In this document: one piece after another, positions 1 through 7,143 of the stretch
How positions within the stretch are numbered: position 1 is the stretch's first letter
How the letters are laid out: each line of letters begins with the position of its first letter
Assembly (NCBI GenBank): GCA_963715455.1
Contig: OY970245.1
Location: 1,612,001 to 1,676,000 of the forward strand
DNA: 64,000 bases
From: VRUE01 sp963715455
Lineage (GTDB): Bacteria > Actinomycetota > Thermoleophilia > Solirubrobacterales > 70-9
Direction: 5' to 3'
The notes under the pieces: generated by a model
Seen by the model: only the letters and a program-made list of their open reading frames with translations
What the model was told of the DNA's origin: nothing
The model's database searches: none
Translations under genes and position numbers: made by a program

Positions 1-2
1 GT

Positions 3-695
3 CTGGTTGAGGTGGTGGCGACCGAGGTCCCCGACGACTGGGCCGATCGCTGGCAGGACTTCCACAAACCGCTGTTGGTCGGCGAGCAGCTCTGGCTGCG
101 ACCCTCCTGGGAGGAACCGCGCGAGGGCACGGTCGACGTCGTCGTCGACCCCGGACGCGCCTTCGGCACCGGCGCCCACCCAACCACCCGCCTCTGCCTC
201 GAGCTCCTGCTCGAGCTGGCCGATGCCGGTGAGGCGGCCGGCCCCCTTGCCGACCTCGGTACCGGCTCGGGCGTTCTAGCCATCGCCGCTGCAAAGCTCG
301 GCTGGTCCCCTGTGCGGGGCTACGACCACGAGCAGCCTGCCGTCGAAGCTGTTGCCGCAAACGCTGAAGCCAACGGAGTGCGTGTCGAGGCGGAAAAGCT
401 CAACCTCCGAGAAGAGCTGCCGGCCCTCGCTCCGACGACGGTGGCCAACATGACCGCTCCGATCCTCAGGGTCGTAGCCGCACAGCTCGCCGGCAACGGG
501 GATCGAGGGAGGGTCCGCCGGAGCCTCCCCGCTGTTGCTCCGCCGGACCCTCCCTCGATCCCCGCAACGATGATCCTCTCGGGTCTCTTGCCTACCGAGC
601 TAGATGAGATCGTCGCCGGGTTCTCGCCCTTGGGCTTGGTTGAGGCGGACCGTCGGTTGCAAGGCGACTGGGCCGCCCTGTTGCTCCGCGCCTAG
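3..695 (+). CDS. prmA: Ribosomal protein L11 methyltransferase, 5' end outside window
   Basis: SAM-dependent enzyme that methylates ribosomal protein L11 in the cytoplasm. The visible part has the family signature GTGAHPTTRLCLELL and a Rossmann SAM-binding motif DLGTGSGVLAIAAAK followed by an acidic strand end. The frame is open to the left window edge, so the start lies upstream and the GTG at position 12 is probably internal. Between the VANMTAPIL segment and the conserved LSGLL strand there is an in-frame 22-codon insert, Arg- and Pro-rich, that coincides exactly with a 66-bp palindrome (498-563). That insert is not part of the normal fold and may form an exposed loop. Family call is firm; activity with the insert is unknown. 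Confidence 0.9.
   Translation: MVEVVATEVPDDWADRWQDFHKPLLVGEQLWLRPSWEEPREGTVDVVVDPGRAFGTGAHPTTRLCLELLLELADAGEAAGPLADLGTGSGVLAIAAAKLGWSPVRGYDHEQPAVEAVAANAEANGVRVEAEKLNLREELPALAPTTVANMTAPILRVVAAQLAGNGDRGRVRRSLPAVAPPDPPSIPATMILSGLLPTELDEIVAGFSPLGLVEADRRLQGDWAALLLRA
498..563. repeat. Palindromic element with conserved loop, copy 1 (inside prmA)
   Basis: Outer arms 498-517 and 544-563 are perfectly complementary over 20 bp. Then comes one C.C mismatch, a 6-bp inner stem CGGAGC/GCTCCG (519-524 with 537-542) and a 12-nt loop CTCCCCGCTGTT. Length 66 bp keeps the prmA frame open. The same loop, mismatch position and inner-stem length recur at 48163-48230 with a different outer stem, so this is a dispersed element and not a chance hairpin. 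Confidence 0.85.
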
Positions 696-712
696 CTGTA
701 TGTTTCGCGCCG

Positions 713-1198
713 ATGCTGGCGACGATTGTCGATCCGGGCTACAAGTTTGCCCTGTTCCTGCACACCCTCGCTGTGGTGCTCGCTTTTGGCCCGACCTTCG
801 GCTACGCGCTCTTCTTCTCAGTCGCCCCGCAGTTCCCACGCGCAACCCCGGCGATCCTTGCCGGCGTGCAGAAGTGCGATCGCTACCTAGTCAATCCCGG
901 CATGATCGTCCTGCTGCTGGCGGGGATCTACCTGCTCCTCGACGGACCCTGGGAGGAGAGCGACGCCTTCATCAGCGTCGGCTTCCTGGCGATCATCGTG
1001 CTCTTCGCTCTCCAGCACGCCTTCTTCCAGCCGCAGACGCGCAAAGCGCGAGACCTGGCGGAACGGGATCTGAAGGCCGGCGACACGTTCGGCGACGAGT
1101 TCAACGCGATCAGCGAACGGCTCAGCAAAGTCGGCGGGCTAGCCGGCCTGATCGTCGTCGTGACGATCTTCTTCATGACGTACAAGCCCTTCCTCTAG
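713..1198 (+). CDS. DUF2269-like integral membrane protein
   Basis: A 161-residue protein with four hydrophobic segments (about residues 10-38, 60-78, 88-104 and 137-158) and a charged loop after the third. The pattern resembles the DUF2269 family of small bacterial membrane proteins, whose function is unknown. It starts 18 bases after prmA and is followed by murI on the same strand, so it may be cotranscribed with prmA. The ATG start gives a hydrophobic first helix without a long leader. Family assignment is by pattern recognition only. Confidence 0.65.
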   Translation: MLATIVDPGYKFALFLHTLAVVLAFGPTFGYALFFSVAPQFPRATPAILAGVQKCDRYLVNPGMIVLLLAGIYLLLDGPWEESDAFISVGFLAIIVLFALQHAFFQPQTRKARDLAERDLKAGDTFGDEFNAISERLSKVGGLAGLIVVVTIFFMTYKPFL

Positions 1199-1262
1199 GG
1201 CGCCGGTCCTGACGGCTCCGAGCTCAGACACGGCGCAGCTCGATCCGACACTGCCGATCGCG

Positions 1263-2054
1263 ATGTTCGACTCCGGCGTGGGCGGCCTTACCGTGCTGCA
1301 CGAGTGCCTCGTCTCGTTGCCCGAGGAGGACTACGTCTACCTCGGTGACACGGCCTGGTTCCCTTACGGCACTAAGGACACCGACGAGCTGCGGGCTCGC
1401 ATCCGGGCGATTGCCGAGCTATTGCTCGGTGGCCGCGCCAAGCTGCTGGTCATCGCCTGTAACACCGCCACCTCGATCGGCACTGACGTGGCGCGCGAGG
1501 TGGCGGCCGCGCACGGGGTGCAGGTCGTGCCCGTGGTCGAACCGCAGGCCGAGATCGCCGCGGCGATCACCGACAACGCCCGGGTCGGCGTGCTGGCCAC
1601 GCCCAACACCGTGCAGAGCGGTGCCTACCGGCGGGCACTCGAAGAGCAGGGGCGAGCCCTCGAGGTGACTGAAGTCGAGGCTCCCGATCTCGCGCCCTTC
1701 ATCCAAGACGGCTCGGCTTTCGACGAAAGCGTGATGGACATGGCTCGTTCCTACTGCGCGCCGCTGAGGCGCGCTGAGGTCGACACCCTGATCCTCGGCT
1801 GCACCCACTACCCGCTGGTTGCCCCGATGCTGCAGCGCATCCTCGGTCGCGACGTGCGCCTGGTCAGCGGCGGCCACGCCGTTGCCGCCGCCGTCCAGCG
1901 CACCCTCGAGCGCGCCGATCTTGCCTGCTCTCCTGACGGCGAGGGCACTTACCGCTTCCTCTGCACCGGTGACACCGACTCCTTCCGCGATCTCGGCACG
2001 CGCTTCCTGCAGATGCCGCTCGGCGAGATCGAGCGGGTTGAGATCTCTGCCTGA
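1263..2054 (+). CDS. murI: Glutamate racemase
   Basis: Converts L-glutamate to D-glutamate for peptidoglycan synthesis, cytoplasmic. Shows FDSGVGGLTV at the N terminus, LGDTAWFPYG, the first catalytic cysteine in ACNTATS and the second in LILGCTHYPLV. Length (263 aa) is normal, but the only ATG/GTG/TTG in this frame after the preceding stop lies directly before FDSGVGG. The usual residues just before that motif (here LPIA) would then be untranslated. Either the protein is slightly short or a non-standard start such as the CTG at 1209 is used. Identity of the enzyme is not in doubt. Confidence 0.93.
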   Translation: MFDSGVGGLTVLHECLVSLPEEDYVYLGDTAWFPYGTKDTDELRARIRAIAELLLGGRAKLLVIACNTATSIGTDVAREVAAAHGVQVVPVVEPQAEIAAAITDNARVGVLATPNTVQSGAYRRALEEQGRALEVTEVEAPDLAPFIQDGSAFDESVMDMARSYCAPLRRAEVDTLILGCTHYPLVAPMLQRILGRDVRLVSGGHAVAAAVQRTLERADLACSPDGEGTYRFLCTGDTDSFRDLGTRFLQMPLGEIERVEISA

Positions 2055-2125
2055 GCTCACGCGCCGGCCGTATACTCATACTTTCTTGATCAAAGCCGCC
2101 GGGTCCGCCGGAGAAGGAGCAGTAG

Positions 2126-2800
2126 ATGCGAACTGGGAAATCGCTTGGCTACGCCTTGATCCTGGCGCTGTTGATGACAGCCGCCCTCGTCGCCATACCC
2201 GCACAGGCCCAGGCCGAAGAACCGGGGTTTTGCGAGGTCAACAAAGAACCCTGTCCAGCTGAATCCATCGTTCCGGAGTTCCTAAGCCAACTCATCGCAC
2301 CGGGCATGAGCTTTGGCAAATTCATCGGCGGCGGAAGCGTCACCTGCTCGGAAGCGACGTTCCACGTTCTGGAAGAGGTCGAACTGCCGCTCTGGCGCTA
2401 CAAACCGGCTGGCTTCGTATTCGGTGGCTGCACCAGCGCCACCTATACGAACTGCGGTGTCACCTGGCTGGGCCAGTACAGCGCCGAACTTCTCCCGGGT
2501 GGCGGCGGAGACGGAGGCATCCGGGTCTTTGAAAGCCAGCCATTCAAAGAAGGCGTTCCCGCTCTTGAAGTCAGTTGCACCTATCTCAAAACCGCATTTT
2601 CCTGTGTGTACGCGACGACGGAATTCCTGCTCGGTTTTTCTGGTGGCACGTCGGCGACGATCCAGCAGTCGGTGTCTTTGAAAAGGGCCTCGGGCAGCCC
2701 TCTCACCTGTCCGGAAGCCGCTTCGATGAAAGCCAGCTACGAAACCGAAGAGCTTCCCTGGGACGAACCGTTTCCCGCCCTGTACATGACTGAAAACTAG
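2126..2800 (+). CDS. Secreted Cys-rich protein, distant member of the 8-Cys family
   Basis: 224 residues with a Sec signal peptide (Arg/Lys n-region, hydrophobic core, cleavage near AQAQAEE at residue 29). The mature part has cysteines spaced like the paralogs at 10-29 kb: a C-x6-C pair near the N terminus, a TCSEA motif, a GC-x7-C pair, a SC-x7-C-x-Y motif and a final TCPEA. I infer it is a diverged relative of that family. Unlike those genes it uses ordinary codons and lacks the conserved leader hairpin. A good ribosome-binding site (GAAGGAG) precedes the ATG. It sits alone between murI and yqeY. Function unknown; probably envelope or extracellular. Confidence 0.7.
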   Translation: MRTGKSLGYALILALLMTAALVAIPAQAQAEEPGFCEVNKEPCPAESIVPEFLSQLIAPGMSFGKFIGGGSVTCSEATFHVLEEVELPLWRYKPAGFVFGGCTSATYTNCGVTWLGQYSAELLPGGGGDGGIRVFESQPFKEGVPALEVSCTYLKTAFSCVYATTEFLLGFSGGTSATIQQSVSLKRASGSPLTCPEAASMKASYETEELPWDEPFPALYMTEN

Positions 2801-2822
2801 CTGCCCGACTACCCTTAGCTCG

Positions 2823-3254
2823 ATGAGCGTTCTCGAGCAGGCGCAGGCGGACGTGCGCACGGCGATGAAGGCGGGGGACCGCGAGCGCGCGGCGGCGCTG
2901 CGCATGGTCGTCGACTCGCTGCAGCAGGACGCCAAGCTGGGCAAGGGCGACGAGGTCGCTGTGCTGCAGCGCGAGCGCAAGAAGCGGCTCGAGGCGGCCG
3001 AGGCCTTTGGCGATGCCGGGCGCGAGGAGCAGGCCGCGGCGGAGCGCTTCGAGGCGGAGCTGATCGAGGCCTATCTGCCGCAGCAGCTCTCCGATGAGGA
3101 GCTCGCCGAGTTGGTCGACGCGGCGGTTGCCGAGACCGGGGCCAGCGAGCAGAAGCAGATGGGGCAGGTGATGTCGGCGCTGATGCCCAAGCTCGGTGGG
3201 CGGGCCGACGGCAAGCGGGTCAGCGCGGCGGTGCGTGAGCGGCTTGGCGCGTAG
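2823..3254 (+). CDS. yqeY: GatB/YqeY domain protein
   Basis: 143 residues, helical and charged, with the YqeY hallmarks: an N-terminal KAGDRERAAALRMV segment, a central KKRLEAAEAF segment, and AYLPQQLSDEEL before the C-terminal helical domain ending in MGQVMSALMPKLGGRADG. YqeY resembles the tRNA-binding tail domain of GatB amidotransferase. Its exact role is unsettled. It overlaps or abuts phoH on the same strand and is likely cotranscribed with phoH, ybeY and era. Confidence 0.88.
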   Translation: MSVLEQAQADVRTAMKAGDRERAAALRMVVDSLQQDAKLGKGDEVAVLQRERKKRLEAAEAFGDAGREEQAAAERFEAELIEAYLPQQLSDEELAELVDAAVAETGASEQKQMGQVMSALMPKLGGRADGKRVSAAVRERLGA

Positions 3255-4227
3255 GCAGCTGACTCTCGATAACAGCGTGGCGGCAGAGCTGGCTGGCTCC
3301 GAGGATGCCGTGCTGCGTGAGTTGCGCGGCCACCTCGATTGCGACTTCCACCTGCGCGGCAACGTGCTCACCCTTGACGGCGAACCGGACGACGTGCAGA
3401 TGGCTGCCACGGTGGTCGACGAGCTGGTCGAGCTGATCGAGCAGGGGCACGAGGTGGCGCCCGGCACGATCGAAGCGGTGACCGGCGCGCTCGACGCGCA
3501 CGAGAGCCCGGCGGAGATCCTCGAGGACGTCGTCTGGCGCCACCGCAACACCAAGGTGGCGCCGAAGACGCTCAACCAGAAGCGCTACGTCGACTCGATC
3601 CGCGACCACACGGTCACCTTTGGCGTCGGCCCCGCCGGCACCGGCAAGACCTTCCTTGCGGTGGCAATGGCTGCGGCAGCGCTCACCGAACGGCAGGTGC
3701 AGCGCATCATCCTCACCCGGCCTGCAGTCGAGGCTGGAGAGCGACTCGGCTTCCTGCCCGGCGACATCCAGGCCAAGGTCGATCCCTACCTGCGGCCGCT
3801 CTTCGACGCGCTCTTCGACATGCTCGACCCCGACCGGGTCAACGGCTACTTCGAGCGCGGCGTGATCGAGGTGGCGCCGCTGGCCTTCATGCGCGGCCGT
3901 ACGCTTAATGACTCCTTCGTCATCCTCGACGAGGCGCAGAACACCAGCCCCGAGCAGATGAAGATGTTCCTCACCAGGCTGGGCTTCAACTCGCGCATGG
4001 TGGTCACTGGTGACGTCACCCAGATCGACCTGCCGACCGACCAGCGCTCGGGCCTGATCGCCGTGCGCGAGATCCTCACTGAGGTCAAGGACATCTCTTT
4101 CATCGAGTTTGGCGGCGAGGACGTCGTGCGCCACAAGCTCGTGCAGCGCATCGTCGCCGCCTACGACGAGCACGGCAGCCGCCAGCGGGCTGCGCGGGCC
4201 GAACACGGGCCGACGCCGGGCTCTTGA
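3235..4227 (+). CDS. phoH: PhoH-like NTPase
   Basis: Cytoplasmic P-loop NTPase of the PhoH/PhoL type, often next to the rRNA-maturation factor YbeY. Walker A is GPAGTGKTF, Walker B is FVILDEAQNT, and sensor-type residues follow in VVTGDVTQIDLP. A KH-like N-terminal segment precedes the core. The start is uncertain: in-frame GTG 3235, TTG 3244 and GTG 3277 are possible. I prefer an upstream one because the family's N-terminal strand (here QLTLDNSVAAEL) begins before 3277. The stop overlaps the TTG start of ybeY, showing translational coupling. Confidence 0.9.
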   Translation: MSGLARRQLTLDNSVAAELAGSEDAVLRELRGHLDCDFHLRGNVLTLDGEPDDVQMAATVVDELVELIEQGHEVAPGTIEAVTGALDAHESPAEILEDVVWRHRNTKVAPKTLNQKRYVDSIRDHTVTFGVGPAGTGKTFLAVAMAAAALTERQVQRIILTRPAVEAGERLGFLPGDIQAKVDPYLRPLFDALFDMLDPDRVNGYFERGVIEVAPLAFMRGRTLNDSFVILDEAQNTSPEQMKMFLTRLGFNSRMVVTGDVTQIDLPTDQRSGLIAVREILTEVKDISFIEFGGEDVVRHKLVQRIVAAYDEHGSRQRAARAEHGPTPGS

Positions 4228-4586
4228 GTCTCGACCTTTCCGACGTGTCAGTGGAGCTGCACCCAGCGGTCAGCGCGACGCTCGATGCGGCCGGTGTCGG
4301 CGACGGCCATCTCGCGGTCGAGCTGGTCGACGCCGAGCGGATTCGCGAGCTCAACCGCGAGCATCGCGGCAAGGACGCGCCGACTGACGTGCTCGCCTTC
4401 CCGGTTGATGGCGCCGGGCCGGCCGCCGGTCCTCGTGAGCTGGGCGATGTAGTGATCTGCCCCGAGCGCTGCACGGACGTGACCGAGGCAGCCGTCCATG
4501 GCGTGCTGCACCTATGTGGCTACGACCACGAGACCGACGACGGCGAGATGCTTGCCCTGCAGGCAAAGGTGCTGGAGGAGCTGTGA
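4224..4586 (+). CDS. ybeY: rRNA maturation factor/endoribonuclease YbeY
   Basis: Zinc-dependent RNase involved in 16S rRNA 3' maturation and ribosome quality control. The metal site HGVLHLCGYDH is complete near the C terminus, and the upstream LNREHRGKDAPTDVLAFP stretch matches the family. At 120 residues it is at the short end of the family. Start TTG overlaps the phoH stop and its stop overlaps the era start, so phoH-ybeY-era is a tight operon. Confidence 0.93.
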   Translation: MSLDLSDVSVELHPAVSATLDAAGVGDGHLAVELVDAERIRELNREHRGKDAPTDVLAFPVDGAGPAAGPRELGDVVICPERCTDVTEAAVHGVLHLCGYDHETDDGEMLALQAKVLEEL

Positions 4587-5476
4587 CCCGCGCCGGCTTC
4601 ATCGGCCTGGCGGGGCGCCCCAACGTCGGCAAGTCGACGCTGGTCAACGCGATCGTTGGTAGTCATGTGGCGATCGTCTCGATGCGACCGCAGACGACGC
4701 GACGGGCAATCCGCGGTATCCACACGGACGTCAGCGCCGGTCGGCAACTGGTCCTCGTCGACCTGCCCGGCGTGCAGCGGCCCCGCGACGTGCTCACCGA
4801 ACGCATGCAGAAGCGGGTCGAACGTGTGCTGGCCGACTCGGATCTGGCTCTGATCGTCGTCAACGGGGAGGAGGGCATCGGCCCCGGCGACCGCTTCATC
4901 GCCCGTGCCCTGGTCGAGGCTGGCGGTCGGCTGCCGACGATCTGCGCTGTGAACAAGGTCGACCGGACCGGACCGAACGAGCTGGTCCCGGTGCTCGCCG
5001 AGGCGGCCGAGCTGGAGGGTGTCGATGAGATCTTCCCGATCAGCGCCCGCGACGGTGCAGGCCTCGAGGCCCTGGTCGAGCGACTCGGTGAGCTGATGCC
5101 GGAGGGTCACTATCTCTACCCGCCTGAGGACCACAGCGATCAGTCAAGCGAGGTGCTGCTTGCCGAGCTGATCCGTGAGCAGGTGCTCAACCGCACGCGC
5201 GACGAGATCCCTCACTCGGTCGAGATTGCCGTCAAAGACGTCGAGCAGCGCGACGATGGCCTGACCACGGTCGTCGCTGAGATCTGGGCCGAGACCGAGT
5301 CGCAGAAGGGCATCCTGATCGGCAAAGGCGGCGCCAAGGTGGAAGAGATCGGCGCCGGTGCACGGCGCTCGCTGGAAGCCGAGCTCGGCGCCAAGGTTCA
5401 CCTCGATCTCAAGGTGAGCGTCCGTAGCCGCTGGCGCCGCGACGAGGGGCTCCTTGACCGGCTGGGCATCGAGTGA
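4583..5476 (+). CDS. era: GTPase Era
   Basis: Ribosome-assembly GTPase, 297 aa from the GTG at 4583, which overlaps the ybeY stop by four bases. G1 is GRPNVGKST, the effector region reads RPQTTRRAIRGI, G3 is DLPGVQ (the usual DTPG has Leu for Thr), G4 is NKVD and G5 is SARDG. The C-terminal KH domain is recognisable from GILIGKGGAKVEEIG. Longer upstream frames were rejected because the family begins directly with the short lead-in before the G1 loop. Confidence 0.95.
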   Translation: MTRAGFIGLAGRPNVGKSTLVNAIVGSHVAIVSMRPQTTRRAIRGIHTDVSAGRQLVLVDLPGVQRPRDVLTERMQKRVERVLADSDLALIVVNGEEGIGPGDRFIARALVEAGGRLPTICAVNKVDRTGPNELVPVLAEAAELEGVDEIFPISARDGAGLEALVERLGELMPEGHYLYPPEDHSDQSSEVLLAELIREQVLNRTRDEIPHSVEIAVKDVEQRDDGLTTVVAEIWAETESQKGILIGKGGAKVEEIGAGARRSLEAELGAKVHLDLKVSVRSRWRRDEGLLDRLGIE

Positions 5477-5535
5477 GCCAGCCCAAAGCTGACGAAAGTC
5501 GTCTAGCGCAAAAAGTAGGCTGACCGCTAACTGGC

Positions 5536-6495
5536 ATGGATAGTTTTCGCGAAAAGCTCGATCATGCGAAGGGGTTCTCGGAGTTCGTCATCGCTCTGAA
5601 CCTGGATATCCGGGGATTCTCGGAGTGGAGCCTGCGGGTCGATTCCGCCCAGACTGCTCTCTACGTGAAGAAGGTCTACGCGTCGCTGATCGACCGCTTT
5701 TTCAAGGAAGCTGCCTTTGTGAAGCCGACCGGGGACGGCCTGCTCGTCGTGGTGGATTTCGAGGAGGACGCCCTGGGCGACGTTGTCAACGAGACCGTTC
5801 GGAACTCGATGACCATCGTCGATGAGTTCGCTGAGCTGTGCGCCGAAGATCCAATCATCAACTTCGATGTCCCCACCGACGTTGGTATCGGCATCTCCAG
5901 AGGGGCGGCCTCGCGCCTCGCTGCCGATGACACCACGCTCGACTACTCGGGCCGCGTGCTTAACCTGGCATCGCGCCTGATGGACATCGCCAGGCCAAAG
6001 GGGGTCGTCTTCGACTCGCGCCTCGGTGTGGATCTGCTCGCCGACGAGCTGCGAAAAGAGTTCAAAGAGCGATCGGTCTATCTGAAGGGCGTATCACCGC
6101 GGGTTCCCGTCGACGTTATGTGCTGGCCCGACGCCGTGAAGATTCAAGCTGTCAACCGGTTTCCCATCGGCGAGCCGCACTGGGAGCACTTAGAGGAGGA
6201 GTACACGCTGCGCTCGCTCATGGGCCTCAACTCCGAAACGTTGCACTTCGACTTGGCTGAGCATCCCCCCGATCCGTCGACCGTGACGTGCACTGTGATC
6301 CACGACGCGATTACGCCGGGAGGCCGCCGCAGCAAAGAGTTCGACACCCAGTTCGAGTTCGCGGTCGTGTATGAGGACGCCGCGGGCGAGCCCAAGGCGG
6401 TGCTCAAGCACAAACATTTGGTCGAGAGACTGCAGGAGGACGGCGTCGGGCCCAGCTGGCCGATCACGCTGAAAATCTCCTACCGAGTCGTCTAG
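5536..6495 (+). CDS. Class III nucleotide cyclase domain protein
   Basis: 319 residues without signal peptide or membrane segment. Residues about 20-195 form a class III adenylate/guanylate-cyclase homology domain. LDIRGFSEW gives the first metal Asp, KPTGDGLLVVV the second, and SGRVLNLASRL the Asn/Arg transition-state helix, so the active site looks intact. The remaining ~120 residues are a beta-rich domain without an obvious catalytic motif, perhaps a ligand sensor. It stands alone between era and hisIE, with a 59-bp gap upstream. The nucleotide made cannot be deduced; cAMP, cGMP or a pyrimidine cyclic nucleotide are all possible. No adjacent effector gene is visible. Confidence 0.75.
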   Translation: MDSFREKLDHAKGFSEFVIALNLDIRGFSEWSLRVDSAQTALYVKKVYASLIDRFFKEAAFVKPTGDGLLVVVDFEEDALGDVVNETVRNSMTIVDEFAELCAEDPIINFDVPTDVGIGISRGAASRLAADDTTLDYSGRVLNLASRLMDIARPKGVVFDSRLGVDLLADELRKEFKERSVYLKGVSPRVPVDVMCWPDAVKIQAVNRFPIGEPHWEHLEEEYTLRSLMGLNSETLHFDLAEHPPDPSTVTCTVIHDAITPGGRRSKEFDTQFEFAVVYEDAAGEPKAVLKHKHLVERLQEDGVGPSWPITLKISYRVV

Positions 6496-6528
6496 CAAGT
6501 CCGAGGGGCCGCCAACTACGATTGCTCG

Positions 6529-7143
6529 ATGTTCGAGCAGATCGAATTCGACGAGCGGGGGCTGGTGCCGTGCGTGGCGCAGGACCATGCCAGCGGCGAG
6601 GTGCTGACGCTTGCCTACGCCAACGAGGAGTCGTTGCGCTTGACGCTCGAGACGGGCGAGCTGCACTTCTACAGCCGCTCGCGGGAGGAGATCTGGCGCA
6701 AGGGCGAAACCTCGGGCAACGTGCTCAAGTTGCGCCAGCTGCGACTCGACTGCGACGGCGACGCGATCGTTGCCCTGGTTGAGCCCACTGGCCCCGCCTG
6801 CCACACGGGCGAGCGGTCCTGCTTTTACCGCGATATTGATGGCAAGGACAGGGCGGAGCCTGCCCTGCACGAAGTGCTTGCCGTGCTGGAGCGCACCTTG
6901 CGCAACCGCGCCGCGGAGCGACCCGAGGGCAGCTACACGGTCGAGCTGCTCGACGATCCGCAGCTGATCGGCGAGAAGGTCGAGGAGGAGGCCGAGGAGG
7001 TGGTGCGCGCCGCCCGCGAGGAGTCAGACGAGCGCGTCGCCGAAGAGGCAGCCGACGTGCTCTACCACCTGGCCGTGCTGCTGGTCTCGCGCGAGGTGTC
7101 GCAGTCCCAGGTCATGGAGGTGCTCGATGGCCGTCGTGGCTGA
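6529..7143 (+). CDS. hisIE: Bifunctional phosphoribosyl-AMP cyclohydrolase/phosphoribosyl-ATP pyrophosphatase
   Basis: Catalyses steps two and three of histidine synthesis. Residues 1-105 are HisI with YSRSREEIWRKGETSGN and zinc-binding cysteines in LDCDGDAI and PACHTGERSCFY. Residues about 115-204 are HisE with the acidic metal site EKVEEEAEEVVRA and EEAADVLYHL. The two activities are fused. The gene overlaps the trpE start by 17 bases, so histidine and tryptophan genes appear coupled here. Confidence 0.95.
   Translation: MFEQIEFDERGLVPCVAQDHASGEVLTLAYANEESLRLTLETGELHFYSRSREEIWRKGETSGNVLKLRQLRLDCDGDAIVALVEPTGPACHTGERSCFYRDIDGKDRAEPALHEVLAVLERTLRNRAAERPEGSYTVELLDDPQLIGEKVEEEAEEVVRAAREESDERVAEEAADVLYHLAVLLVSREVSQSQVMEVLDGRRG

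Noticed and set aside
3220..4206. 328-codon - strand ORF
   Set aside because: Antisense of phoH; Walker motifs are on the + strand.
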